This document shows positions 36,327 to 46,570 of a DNA stretch of 64,000 bases, one piece after another. The notes beneath the pieces were generated by a model. The model worked only from the letters and a program-made list of their open reading frames with translations, was not told where the DNA came from and did no database searches. Each line of letters opens with the position of its first letter. The stretch's first letter is position 1. This DNA is from Curvibacter gracilis ATCC BAA-807 (GTDB lineage Bacteria; Pseudomonadota; Gammaproteobacteria; Burkholderiales; Burkholderiaceae_C). Location: assembly GCF_000518645.1 (NCBI RefSeq), contig NZ_KI912467.1, forward strand, positions 147,960 through 211,959. The letters are read 5' to 3'. Position numbers and translations under genes: made by a program.

Positions 36327-37403
36327 TCATGTCACCAGCTCGTTAAACAGGGCATCGTTGATGTAGTACATCTCACGGCCGTGCTTGTCGGCACGCAAGA
36401 TGCCCAAGCCCGCCAAGGTTTGCAGATACGTTGATGCGGTCTGGCGCTTGGCAATGCCAGCGTCCACCAGGAACTGAATCTTGGTGTATGGATGACGGAA
36501 GATGACCTCGACCAGATCCTTGCTATAGATGCCGAACGCTTCTTTCTGCACCCGCTCACGAACCTGCTCCATCAGCGCACGGATGCGGGTCACCTGGTCA
36601 AAGGTCTGCTGGGCTGTACTTTCGACAGCGCGCAGCATGTACAGAATCCAGTTCTCCCAATCCTGATGTTCTGTGACGCCTCGCAAGCCCTCGTAATAGC
36701 CCGCCTTGTTGGCGATGATGTAGCGAGACAGAAACAACACGGGAATGTCCAACAAGTCGCACTGCACCAGATAAAGCAGGTTAAGAATCCGTCCGGTGCG
36801 GCCATTGCCATCTTCAAAAGGATGGATGGCTTCGAACTGGTAGTGCATGACCGCCATCTTGACCAAGGGGTCGAGGCCATCCTCCTCGTGGATGAACTGC
36901 TCCAGGTTAGCCAGCTTGGCTCGAATAACGTCCTCACCCACGGGTGGGGTGTAAACCACCTCCTTGTGATCGTTCTGGAGCGCCGTCCCCGGAATCCTGC
37001 GGATACCAAACTCCACCTCTTTGATGATGCGAACAATGTCGACGAACAAATTGGTGGTCAACGGCCGCTTGCTGAGTTCCTTGAAGCCAAAATTCAAGGC
37101 CTCCCGATAGCGCAGCACTTCTTTGGTATGAGGATCGGTTTTTCCATCGGCGTCGGCATCGGCGCGATACAGCTCGTCACTCGTGGTCACGATGTTCTCG
37201 ATCTCTGACGATAACCGGGCTTCTTGCAGCACGATGCTGTTGATCAACACCCCTTGATTGGGAATCTGCGCCGCCAGGCCGCGCAGATTGGCCAACACCC
37301 GGTTGGTGGAAATGGCCTGTTTGAGAACCGCCTTGGTTTCCAACTCCACCGCCGGTGGAAGCAGGGGTAAATCGTTATAAGGCGTTGATCGTTCAAAGGG
37401 CAT
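36327..37403 (-). CDS. Fic family AMP-transferase, class II, inside the type I R–M locus
   Basis: This 358-residue protein carries the full Fic motif HPFEDGNGRTGR (194–205), which transfers AMP (or another nucleotide group) to a protein hydroxyl. An N-terminal inhibitory helix motif SSEIEN (65–70) fits (S/T)xxxE(G/N), marking a self-inhibited class II Fic. The C-terminal region (about 280–358) looks like a winged helix. The start overlaps the hsdS end by 11 bp, so expression is tied to the modification genes. A guard or toxin role that responds to failure of the restriction system is an inference; the target is unknown. The longest frame starts 150 bp upstream, inside hsdS. Confidence 0.9.
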   Translation of the reverse strand: MPFERSTPYNDLPLLPPAVELETKAVLKQAISTNRVLANLRGLAAQIPNQGVLINSIVLQEARLSSEIENIVTTSDELYRADADADGKTDPHTKEVLRYREALNFGFKELSKRPLTTNLFVDIVRIIKEVEFGIRRIPGTALQNDHKEVVYTPPVGEDVIRAKLANLEQFIHEEDGLDPLVKMAVMHYQFEAIHPFEDGNGRTGRILNLLYLVQCDLLDIPVLFLSRYIIANKAGYYEGLRGVTEHQDWENWILYMLRAVESTAQQTFDQVTRIRALMEQVRERVQKEAFGIYSKDLVEVIFRHPYTKIQFLVDAGIAKRQTASTYLQTLAGLGILRADKHGREMYYINDALFNELVT

Positions 37404-38653
37404 CAGCGGCCTCCAATGGCAATTGAGCATCGGGGAGGCGCAGTTGGCCGGAGATGAGACGGGGAAGCAAGGTATCGCGGAGGGTGGAGAGCGTATGCGC
37501 TTCTGCCTCATTATGATCAATGCACCTACGCAAAGCGCTGCCAAATACATCAAACGCCGCTATCACACCCACCGGGGCACCCGGCACCAGCAGCCGGTAA
37601 GCATTCTCCCTATTAAGCCCAGGAACAGCCGCATCGGTATTCATGTCATGCAGCCCAAGGGTCTTCAACAATTGGAGGCAGTAGGTCAGCGGGTGATGAG
37701 ATTTCACGTAAAAGACCGTATCAATCGGGTAGAACGGTCGGCTTTCCCAATAAAGGCTTCCAACAGTGCCTTTGCGCCCGACGATGATTGAAGGCCTGTC
37801 AATGAGCGCGACATCGTGCCACCCTGTTATACCACCGGACCCATATACAGGAACTGACCCAGGTTTACGGTGTTCTGCTTTGAGTGCCTTGCCATAAGCA
37901 AGCTCGATCAATGAGTCCAGACGCACTGGCTGCCATCCCCTTGGCACCTCCCCCAACTCCGTCTCTTCAAACCCATCCGGAAACAAGGCCGCCGTGGCCT
38001 CATCCATGCCTTCGGGCATGCGGCCTTCCATCTTGGCGCGCACGGGGTCGAAATCGACAAACCAGGACTTGAACAGGGCCTGGGCGATGGCTTCGAGGGT
38101 GGCGTTGGTTTCGCGCAGTAGATCGATTTGATCATCAAGCGCCCCCAAGACACCAACTATACGGTCCTGCTCGTCAAGAGGTGGCAGCCAAAGCGGAGCT
38201 TCTAGGAAATCGCCTTTTCTGATGTGAATCTGAGTTGACCCAACGCAGTGTCCCTTGATGTAAATACGGTAGATCGGTCCATTACACCAATAGACCATAA
38301 AGCGCCCATTGACGCCTGACTTGAATCTGACGACATTCGCCCCTTGATTGACAAGGTATGGCCTGTCAGACGGGATTCGAGCAAGCAGACCCAAGAAATT
38401 CGCGGCTTGCGTAAGGTCTCTTGTGGTTAGCAAATAGTCGCCATCTTGCGTGGCTCGACAACCCTTTTTTTGAGCCAATTCATGGCTAATGAATCGAGTA
38501 TCGCTGCACTCTAGTCGACCAAAAGGCTTTACATCGCCCTTCGACAACACAGGTACACCATCAGTGCTGTACTCCAACTTGAGAAATGGTTCCCCGCTGG
38601 AAAACCAATCAATAACCGATCCAATCGTAGTAATTTTCCAGCCGGGCAACGAC

Positions 38654-38664
<11 letters not shown>
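37393..38664 (-). CDS. hsdS: Type I restriction–modification specificity subunit S
   Basis: This 423-residue subunit chooses the DNA sequence recognised by the methylase and restriction complex. It has two target-recognition domains, about residues 1–165 and 245–365. Each is followed by a conserved helical spacer: [23 protein letters not shown] and the segment before [20 protein letters not shown]. The two recognition domains differ, implying a bipartite asymmetric target; the sequence cannot be read from the protein. The gene overlaps hsdM by 11 bp upstream and fic by 11 bp downstream. Confidence 0.94.
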
Positions 38665-40207
<1,543 letters not shown>

Positions 40208-40398
40208 GAGGTCGTCACCAGGGATGCCTCACCTGGTGGATCGGCACGCTCCCTGCAGTCTTTTTGTTCGTTGATGTGCGTCGATAGTACACAGCTTTAC
40301 AGGGCCATTTCGCAGAGCCTGCCTGGGCCGGATCACCGCTTGGGGGCGCACAAACTGCCATCGCAAGTTAAGCACTGCCGACACTGAAATAAGGGCTT

Positions 40399-40422
40399 CG
40401 CACCGCGATGTTTGACGGTGCG
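40399..40422. promoter_or_regulatory. Inverted repeat upstream of the XRE gene, candidate operator
   Basis: CGCACCG (40399–40405) and CGGTGCG (40416–40422) form a perfect 7-bp inverted repeat with a 10-bp spacer, 26 bp before the XRE start. It lies in the divergent promoter region shared with hsdM, so the regulator could control itself and the methylase operon. No binding evidence exists. Confidence 0.45.
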
Positions 40423-40448
40423 ATCAACCTCAATGAAAGAGCCCGAAG

Positions 40449-40841
40449 ATGAATCACCAGCCTCATTCCGCCACCGTTGCCCAGTTGATCCGCGAGCGCG
40501 TGGCCGAATCCAGCAAATCTCCCAGCCAGATCGCCAATGAGGCGGACCTGAGCAGCCCGAACCTGCTGCAATTGGTCGGTGAAGGTCGTGCCAAGCTGCC
40601 AGTGCAGCATGTCCAGGCCGTGGCAACCGCTCTGGGCGTCGATCCAGCGTATCTGGTGCGACTCGTTGTGACCGAATACCTGCCCGGTGTGTGGGAGGTT
40701 GTCGAGCAAGCGCTGCAGGGCACTGCCCTGACCGCCAATGAGCGCAAGTTGGTCGATGCATACCGACAAGTCACTGGCAACAGCGACGCGGTGCCCACCG
40801 TGATCGACCGGGATGCGGTACTGGCCATCGTCTTGGCTTGA
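40449..40841 (+). CDS. XRE-type helix-turn-helix regulator
   Basis: This 130-residue protein has an N-terminal HTH like Cro/C1 proteins: LIRERVAESSKSPSQIANEA, then DLSSPNLLQLVGEGRAKLP and VQHVQAVATALGVDPAYL. A C-terminal helical extension follows (about residues 80–130). It is divergent from hsdM, a usual place for a controller of restriction–modification or island genes. Its stop overlaps an in-frame ATG of the next gene's frame. Confidence 0.8.
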   Translation: MNHQPHSATVAQLIRERVAESSKSPSQIANEADLSSPNLLQLVGEGRAKLPVQHVQAVATALGVDPAYLVRLVVTEYLPGVWEVVEQALQGTALTANERKLVDAYRQVTGNSDAVPTVIDRDAVLAIVLA

Positions 40842-40852
40842 TGGGAGAGCGC

Positions 40853-41245
40853 ATGACAAACCAGAACGAAACAGATTGGGGCGACGACACGCCTGCCAAA
40901 ATTTCAATCCGGGTGCTGATCAAGCACCCACGCACAGGATGGCGAAACTTTGATCTTGCGGATTCTTTCGAGGTCTACACCGACGATGACCTGAGCCTGC
41001 GCCAGTTTGCCAACCTGGTGATGAAGGTGGCCTACGCACATGTCTTGGTCAGGAACGGCGTCGTTTTGGAACTGGAGTCTGTCAGGGTGGCACAGTGGCG
41101 GTTCGACAACCAGGGCAAGCTGGACCAGGAAGCTGTGATGAAGGGAATTTTGGCGAAATTGGATGCCGGTCTGTACGGGCCTGACACCCTGACACTGAGC
41201 CACGAGGACCAACTTCAAATTCAAAGGCTCTTGGGGTTGAACTGA
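40853..41245 (+). CDS. Hypothetical protein paired with the XRE regulator
   Basis: This acidic, soluble 130-residue protein starts MTNQNETDWGDD and has an αβ-like pattern (ISIRVLIKHP, SFEVYTDDDLS, LRQFANLVMKVAYAHVLV, LELESVRVAQWRF). GGGAG at 40843–40847 supports the ATG at 40853; an ATG at 40841, overlapping the XRE stop, is an alternative. Coupling to the XRE gene suggests joint function, possibly an antitoxin-like or anti-restriction pair, but no family was recognised. It is the last gene before the right repeat. Confidence 0.65.
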   Translation: MTNQNETDWGDDTPAKISIRVLIKHPRTGWRNFDLADSFEVYTDDDLSLRQFANLVMKVAYAHVLVRNGVVLELESVRVAQWRFDNQGKLDQEAVMKGILAKLDAGLYGPDTLTLSHEDQLQIQRLLGLN

Positions 41246-41377
41246 CGCCTTTGCAAGTGTTTTTGAGGGCACGGAACAGCCCCTTTCACAGCGGTTTTGC
41301 TGTAGCTCAAACCCGTTCCTGTCCTAGAATTTGGGCATATTTTCTGTGCGACATCCGTGTAACACATGAAGAAGAAA

Positions 41378-41497
41378 TCGCTGACGGGCCTCCCCGCATG
41401 GTGAAGCGGCCAACCGGGTCAGGTGGGGAACCAAGCAGCCCTAACTGTGGAGCCAGTGCCGGGGGTAAGGCTCGTCAACTTCTTCTTTCAAATCGTT
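41378..41497 (+). repeat. Right 120-bp direct repeat (attR-like) of the integrated element
   Basis: Identical over all 120 bases to 26614–26733, with differing flanks on both sides. The sequence to the left belongs to the element; the sequence to the right leads into the chromosomal potassium-channel gene. Exact identity implies a recent insertion or selection keeping the repeat intact. Confidence 0.95.
41383..41476 (+). ncRNA. ffs: 4.5S RNA, second identical copy at the right end of the element
   Basis: The full 94-base SRP RNA, including the GGAA tetraloop stem and the closing outer stem, is repeated here without change. The sequence upstream is element-derived and lacks the TATACT box present before the left copy. 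It may be silent, or transcribed from a promoter in the element such as that of the XRE–130-aa operon, whose end is about 140 bp upstream. Excision would leave a single ffs under the native promoter. Confidence 0.88.
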
Positions 41498-41626
41498 GGC
41501 TGATCAGCACTTGGCACGGGTCACCGGCACAAGACAACGGTTTGTACGCCATGGGTGCCACACGCAAGCTTGAAACAAGTGCGCTGTGGCCTCGCAATCC
41601 ATCGGCTTTTCCACCAAGCCTTCGCC

Positions 41627-42694
41627 TCACACCTTCAGCCGCCGCTCCAGCGCCTCGCGCCCGGCGGGGTTGGTCATCAGCACCAGGGTATTGCCGGGCT
41701 TCAACTGGTGGGATTCATCGGGGTTGAAGACCCAGACGCCACCCGCATGAACGGCCAGCACCACATAGTCGCGTGCGCGGGGTACGGCCTCGCTCAGGGC
41801 ACAAGGCACAAAGTGGGCCGGCAGCACCAGTTCCTCCATCCGCATGGCCTCGTCGCTGTGCAGCATCTGGTCCATGAAATTGACCACATGCGGCCTCACC
41901 ATGGCCGATGCAATGCGCATGCCCCCGGTGAAGTCGGGCGACACGATCTCGTCGGCGCCGGCGCGGCGGGCCTTTTTTTCGTTGCGGATGTCGTGCAGGC
42001 GCACCACCACGCGCACCGCGGGGTTGATCAGCTTGACCGACAGCGACACCATCAGGTTGTGGCTGTCGTCGCCCGTGACCGCGAACACCCCGGCCGCGCG
42101 GCTGAGGCCGGCACGCAGCAGGGCTTCGTCGTCCGCCGCATCCTCGTGCAGGTACAGCGCGTCGGGGTGGTGCTCCAGCCAGGCGTCCAGCACCTGGCGG
42201 TCGGTCTCGACCACCACGTAGCGGCGCCGGGTCAGGTCCAGTTCGTCGGCCACATTGGAGCCCACGCGCCCGATGCCGCACACGATGTAATGGCCGCTGA
42301 GCCGGTCCAATTCCTTCTGCATCCGTCTTCTCCTGATGGCCGCATTGAGGTCGTAGTCCACCAGCAAGGCCACCATGGTGGAGAACAGGTAACTCATGGT
42401 GCCGATGCCCACCACGGCGATCAGCACGGTGAACAACCGCCCCATGGGGTGGTTGGAAAGATCGACCGTCTCGCCATAGCCGATGGTGGCGATGGTGATG
42501 AAGGTCATGTAGAAGCTGTCGATCCAGGTTGCGGTGGGCCGCCCGATGTAGTGGTAGCCCAGCGTGCCGGCCAGTTGGATCAGCAGCAGCAACAGACCCC
42601 GGGCCAGGCCTGAAAAATGTCTGCCGGGAAAACGTTTGGACAAAGGGGCACCCATCAAATCGGATCGGGCGGATTGTGCCATCCGCCCATCCAT
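41627..42694 (-). CDS. Two-helix potassium channel with RCK (TrkA-N/TrkA-C) domain
   Basis: This 355-residue channel has two membrane helices (about 32–50 and 85–108) around a pore loop whose selectivity filter is TIGYGE (70–75). A cytoplasmic RCK domain follows, with the nucleotide-binding motif VCGIGRVGSNVADEL (about 138–152) and acidic VVVETD. A C-terminal TrkA-C-like segment ends the protein. It probably gates K+ flux by ligand binding. It is chromosomal: the left end of the ancestral locus resumes here after the element's right repeat. Confidence 0.9.
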   Translation of the reverse strand: MDGRMAQSARSDLMGAPLSKRFPGRHFSGLARGLLLLLIQLAGTLGYHYIGRPTATWIDSFYMTFITIATIGYGETVDLSNHPMGRLFTVLIAVVGIGTMSYLFSTMVALLVDYDLNAAIRRRRMQKELDRLSGHYIVCGIGRVGSNVADELDLTRRRYVVVETDRQVLDAWLEHHPDALYLHEDAADDEALLRAGLSRAAGVFAVTGDDSHNLMVSLSVKLINPAVRVVVRLHDIRNEKKARRAGADEIVSPDFTGGMRIASAMVRPHVVNFMDQMLHSDEAMRMEELVLPAHFVPCALSEAVPRARDYVVLAVHAGGVWVFNPDESHQLKPGNTLVLMTNPAGREALERRLKV

Positions 42695-42811
42695 TCAAAC
42701 CGCCTGAACAGGACTCAAGCCTTGCCACCGGATGCGACAAGGGGCCCCAAATCGGTTTAGAGTGCTTTGGTATCGCGTAGATGGTCCGCTTTTCAGCCCC
42801 CCCGCTTCAAC

Positions 42812-43993
42812 ATGCTCTCCCTCCCGTTTGACTGGCCAGCCCTGCGGTTCAAGCTTCGCCAATGGGCCCGCGAGCACGATCAGGTGGCCCCCCAGGCCGG
42901 CGAGATCAACCTGGCCCGCATGCGGATCCTGACCCCTTTGCTGGGCGGGCTCAGTGCGCTGTCCACCCTGGTGTTTGCCTTCCGATTGCTGTTGCTGGAG
43001 AGTTCGGGCGCCTCGCGCGACTGGCTGTTCGGGCTGCTCTGGGCCCACCTCGCCATGGGCTTGCTGATGCTGGTCTTCATGGGCTTGACCCACCACCTCC
43101 GGCATGACGCCCGGCGCCTGGCCGGCCGGTTGCTGCCCCTGGCCTGGCTGGTCATCGAACTGGTGTATGCCACGGTGCTGGCTTGCATCGACCAGTGGGT
43201 CACCCCCAACATCACCCCGTTTGTGCTGGGTTGCATGCTGGCCGGCCTGCTGCTGCACCTGCGGCCACGCGAATCGGCCCTGCTGTTTGCCCTGGCGGCT
43301 GGGGGCTTCATGGCGGGCATCGGGCTGACCCAGGCCCAGCCCGAAAACCTGTTGTCCAACCGCGTCAACGGCGTGTGCGCCTGCCTGCTGGGGCTCACGC
43401 TGTCGGTGTTGCTGTGGCGCAAGTTTGCCGTGATCACCCTGCAGCAGCGCGCGCTTGAAAAAGCCAACCAGGCACTGCAGACCAAACAACGCGAGCTCGA
43501 GCGCCTGACCCGGGTCGATGGTCTGACCGCCCTGCTCAACCGATCCACCTTTGTCGAACTGACGCGCAACGAGCTGGCCCGGGCCCGGCGCCAGGGCACA
43601 CCGACCACCTTGCTGCTGCTGGACCTGGACCATTTCAAACAGGTCAACGACACCTGGGGCCACCCCGCGGGTGACGAGGTGCTGCGCCATGTGGCGGCCT
43701 TGTGTTCCGGCACGGTGCGCAGCACCGATCTGGTCGGGCGCCTGGGGGGCGAAGAGTTCATCATCCTGCTGCCCGCCACCCGGCCCGAGGCCGGGCGCGT
43801 GCTGGCCGAAAAGCTGCGCCTGCGCATCCAGAACACCCCGGCCCATGTGCAGGGGCGCCCTCTGGGCATCTGCATGAGCATTGGCCTGGCCAGCACCGCA
43901 CCCGATGCGGAGGCCAGTTTTGACACCCTCTACGCGGCGGCGGATCAGGCGCTGTACCAGGCCAAACAATGGGGTCGCAACCGGGTCGTGTAA
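42812..43993 (+). CDS. Membrane-bound diguanylate cyclase
   Basis: This 393-residue protein has about six hydrophobic segments in residues 35–210, then a GGDEF domain that makes cyclic di-GMP from GTP. The active-site signature is GGEEF near residue 312, and an RxxD product-inhibition site (RSTD) lies exactly five residues before it. The DLDHFKQVNDTWGHPAGDEVL metal-binding segment is intact, so activity is expected. A coiled coil joins membrane and catalytic parts (LEKANQALQTKQRELERL). ATG at 42812 was preferred to a TTG at 42767, though neither has a strong ribosome-binding site. Confidence 0.9.
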   Translation: MLSLPFDWPALRFKLRQWAREHDQVAPQAGEINLARMRILTPLLGGLSALSTLVFAFRLLLLESSGASRDWLFGLLWAHLAMGLLMLVFMGLTHHLRHDARRLAGRLLPLAWLVIELVYATVLACIDQWVTPNITPFVLGCMLAGLLLHLRPRESALLFALAAGGFMAGIGLTQAQPENLLSNRVNGVCACLLGLTLSVLLWRKFAVITLQQRALEKANQALQTKQRELERLTRVDGLTALLNRSTFVELTRNELARARRQGTPTTLLLLDLDHFKQVNDTWGHPAGDEVLRHVAALCSGTVRSTDLVGRLGGEEFIILLPATRPEAGRVLAEKLRLRIQNTPAHVQGRPLGICMSIGLASTAPDAEASFDTLYAAADQALYQAKQWGRNRVV

Positions 43994-44067
43994 AGCCTCG
44001 GTAACAGGGGTCAACCTCGCCATTCGTCAGGCGTTATCGGTATCAGAATGCTGACAAAAGGCCTCAC

Positions 44068-44334
44068 ATGCTCGAAAAGACCCCCATCCGCTCCCTGATC
44101 ACGCTGGCCACCCTGGCCATCGGCGCCAGCCTCACCGGCTGCGTCGTGGCGCCGGTGCCCGCCCGCCCGGTGGTGGTGAACCCCGGACCGGTCTATGTCG
44201 CGCCGGCACCCGCCCCGGTGTATGTGGCCCCCGCCTATGCCAGCCCGGGCGTGGGCTGGGTCTGGATCCAGCACCCTCGCTACGGCTGGGGCTGGCACCA
44301 CCCCGATCACGGCTGGCACCGCGGCTGGCGCTGA
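44068..44334 (+). CDS. Small lipoprotein with Pro/Val repeats and a Trp/His-rich tail
   Basis: This 88-residue protein has a lipoprotein signal ending in the lipobox LTGC (residues 22–25), so it is probably anchored in the outer membrane. The mature part has alternating Pro-Val-Tyr repeats (PVYVAPAPAPVYVAP) and a C-terminal Trp/His/Gly-rich end (HPRYGWGWHHPDHGWHRGW) that may bind metal or stack on glycans. The function is unknown; similar short lipoproteins are frequent in Burkholderiales. Confidence 0.75.
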   Translation: MLEKTPIRSLITLATLAIGASLTGCVVAPVPARPVVVNPGPVYVAPAPAPVYVAPAYASPGVGWVWIQHPRYGWGWHHPDHGWHRGWR

Positions 44335-44344
44335 GCTGGGCCGC

Positions 44345-45733
44345 TCAAGCGGGCTGGGCTGCCAACCAGCGCAACACACCCTGCCCGGCACGGCGGCCGG
44401 TCGCGGCGCAGGCCGTCAACAGATAGCCGCCCGTGGGCGCCTCCCAATCCAGCATCTCGCCGGCACAGAACACGCCCGGGCATGAGCCCAGCATCAGGTC
44501 GGCGTCCAGGCCCTCGAAGGTCACGCCGCCTGCCGTGCTGATGGCCTCGTCCAGGGGACGGGTGGCGACCACGGTGATGGGCAAGCCCTTGATGGCTGCG
44601 GCGAGCTGGGTCGGGTCGTTCATCTGCTCGCGGCTCAGCAGCTCGTTGAGCACCCCCATCTTGATGCCGTCCAGCCCCAGCCGCCCTTTCAGGTGGCTGG
44701 ACAAGGAGCGTGAACCTCGGGGATGCCGCACTTCGGCCAGCACCCGCTCGGCCGAATGGTCGGGCAAGAGATCCAGCTCGAAAGTGGCGCTGCCGTGCTG
44801 TTCGATGCCACGACGCAGGGCGGGCGACACCGCATAGACCAGGCTGCCCTCCACCCCGCTGGCGGTGGCCACAAACTCGCCGCGACGCTCGAACACCCGC
44901 CCCTCGCCGTCCACATGCCGCAGCGCCACCGATTTGAACGGCTGGCCGGCAAAGCGCTCGGCAAAGAAGGGGGTCCAGCCGGTCTTGGGCGCAGCCTCAT
45001 GCCCCAGCAGTTCGCCCAGGAACTCGCGCCGTGACTCGCCCCTTGACTCACCCCGCTCGCGCGCCGTGGCGGCCACCTCAAAACCGCAATTCGAAGGGCG
45101 CAGCGGCGCCACCGCCACGCCACGCGCCTGCAGCCAGGGCACCCAGGCCCCGTCCGACCCCAGGCGCGCCCAGCTGGCGCCGCCCAGCGCCAGCACCACG
45201 GCCCGAGCCGACACCGTCACCAGGCCTTGCGGGCCCTGCATGAGCAAAGCCCCCGAGGCATCCCAGCCCAGCCAACGGTGTCGCATGTGGAACTGCACCC
45301 CCAGGCCACGCAGGCGATGCAGCCAGGCCCGCAGCAACGGTGCCGCCTTCATGTCGGTCGGGAACACGCGTCCCGAGCTGCCCACAAAGGTTGCTATGCC
45401 CAGGTCGGCGGCCCAGGCCCGCCACTCGGGGCCACCCCAATCGTGCATGGCGGGCTCCAGGGCCGCGCGGGCCTCGGCATAGCGGCTCATGAAGGGTTCG
45501 TGCGGCTCGGAATGCGTGAGGTTCAAGCCGCCCTTTCCCGCCAGCAGAAACTTGCGCCCCACCGAGGGCATGGCGTCGTACAGATGCACCGCCACCCCGG
45601 CGCTGGCCATCACCTCGGCCGCCATCAGGCCGGCCGGGCCGCCCCCGACCACCACCACAGGGGTCGGGCCTGGATGCGCAGGAGAAGCAGCCGATGGGGC
45701 CAGGGAAGAAGTCGAAGAAGCAGCAAAGGTCAT
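44345..45733 (-). CDS. NAD(P)/FAD-dependent oxidoreductase, HI0933/YhiN-like flavoprotein
   Basis: This 462-residue flavoprotein begins, after a short Ala/Ser/Pro leader, with the FAD motif VVVVGGGPAGLMAAEVMASAG. Family patterns VGRKFLLAGKGGLNLTHSEP and the late GVTFEGLDADLMLGSCPGVF, then CAGEMLDWEAPTGGYLL, identify the HI0933 (BaiN/YhiN) group. The physiological substrate of these proteins is largely unknown. An unusual insertion with repeated GES/REF residues (ERGESRGESRREFLGELLG) lies in the middle. It is convergent with the small lipoprotein and divergent from trxA across 266 bp. Confidence 0.88.
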   Translation of the reverse strand: MTFAASSTSSLAPSAASPAHPGPTPVVVVGGGPAGLMAAEVMASAGVAVHLYDAMPSVGRKFLLAGKGGLNLTHSEPHEPFMSRYAEARAALEPAMHDWGGPEWRAWAADLGIATFVGSSGRVFPTDMKAAPLLRAWLHRLRGLGVQFHMRHRWLGWDASGALLMQGPQGLVTVSARAVVLALGGASWARLGSDGAWVPWLQARGVAVAPLRPSNCGFEVAATARERGESRGESRREFLGELLGHEAAPKTGWTPFFAERFAGQPFKSVALRHVDGEGRVFERRGEFVATASGVEGSLVYAVSPALRRGIEQHGSATFELDLLPDHSAERVLAEVRHPRGSRSLSSHLKGRLGLDGIKMGVLNELLSREQMNDPTQLAAAIKGLPITVVATRPLDEAISTAGGVTFEGLDADLMLGSCPGVFCAGEMLDWEAPTGGYLLTACAATGRRAGQGVLRWLAAQPA

Positions 45734-45999
45734 GGGGGCAGACAGATCAGAAAAAGGTCAAGGCGGGCACCGTGCGGCGGCCTCGCCAGGGGTGCAAGTA
45801 TGCGTGACGCAAGCCCCGCCGACGCTGCCCACGGCCAGCAGGACACAACAGCCAAAGACCCGCAGAATGTTCTGATGGCTTTTGCCTATGTCGCCCATAG
45901 GCGCGTGATGCCCCATCAAAGGACTTGGTTTCTGTCACAATGCCGCCAACTCAAGCGCATCACTCCTTTTCTTACGCTTCATCCCAAGGAAACGACACC

Positions 46000-46332
46000 A
46001 TGGCCAGCGACCTGATCAAACACATCTCCGACGCCTCCTTCGAAGCCGACGTTCTGCAAGCCGACAAGCCCGTGCTGGTCGACTACTGGGCCGAATGGTG
46101 CGGCCCCTGCAAGATGATCGCCCCCATCCTCGACGAAGTGGCTGCCGGCTACGAAGGCAAGCTGCAGATCGCCAAGATGAACGTCGACGAAAACCGCGAC
46201 ATCCCGGCCAAGTTCGGCATCCGTGGCATCCCCACGCTGATGCTGTTCAAGAACGGCAACCTCGCTGCCACCAAGGTGGGCGCCCTGAACAAGGCGGCCC
46301 TCACCGCCTTCATCGACCAGCAACTGGCCTGA
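46000..46332 (+). CDS. trxA: Thioredoxin 1
   Basis: This 110-residue protein of classical length has the redox-active WCGPC motif (C34 and C37 in [14 protein letters not shown]) and the cis-Pro loop [12 protein letters not shown]. It reduces disulphides of cytosolic enzymes such as ribonucleotide reductase. AAGGAAAC precedes the ATG at 46000; a longer open frame upstream lacks thioredoxin-like sequence. rho follows, the common trxA–rho order of proteobacteria, but a terminator separates them. Confidence 0.97.
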   Translation: MASDLIKHISDASFEADVLQADKPVLVDYWAEWCGPCKMIAPILDEVAAGYEGKLQIAKMNVDENRDIPAKFGIRGIPTLMLFKNGNLAATKVGALNKAALTAFIDQQLA

Positions 46333-46341
46333 TGCCCCTGC

Positions 46342-46367
46342 GGCCCGCCCTGGGCGGGCCGTGTTTT
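46342..46367 (+). terminator. Terminator between trxA and rho
   Basis: GGCCCGCC (46342–46349) and GGCGGGCC (46353–46360) form a perfect GC stem with a CTG loop, followed by GTGTTTT. It begins 9 bp after the trxA stop. Confidence 0.8.
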
Positions 46368-46570
46368 GCAGGCGCCCGCTGCGCTGAAACGGGCGGCCTG
46401 ATTTTCCTGTCATAATCAGCGCAATTCATCGGATGGCAGACCAACCTTCCGAATCGAATGTCCGGTTTGCGAGGCCTCTCTCGCCTCCCCCCAAACCTCC
46501 CCCGAATCAGTCAGCCCGCAAGGGATTTTTTGGCGACCCACTGTCCGGGTCAGTCCACGCAGGACCCTCC

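Noticed and set aside
46433-46570. 46-codon in-frame extension of rho
   Set aside because: Rho from related bacteria begins at [10 protein letters not shown], and AGGA precedes the internal ATG at 46571; the extension is more likely leader RNA.
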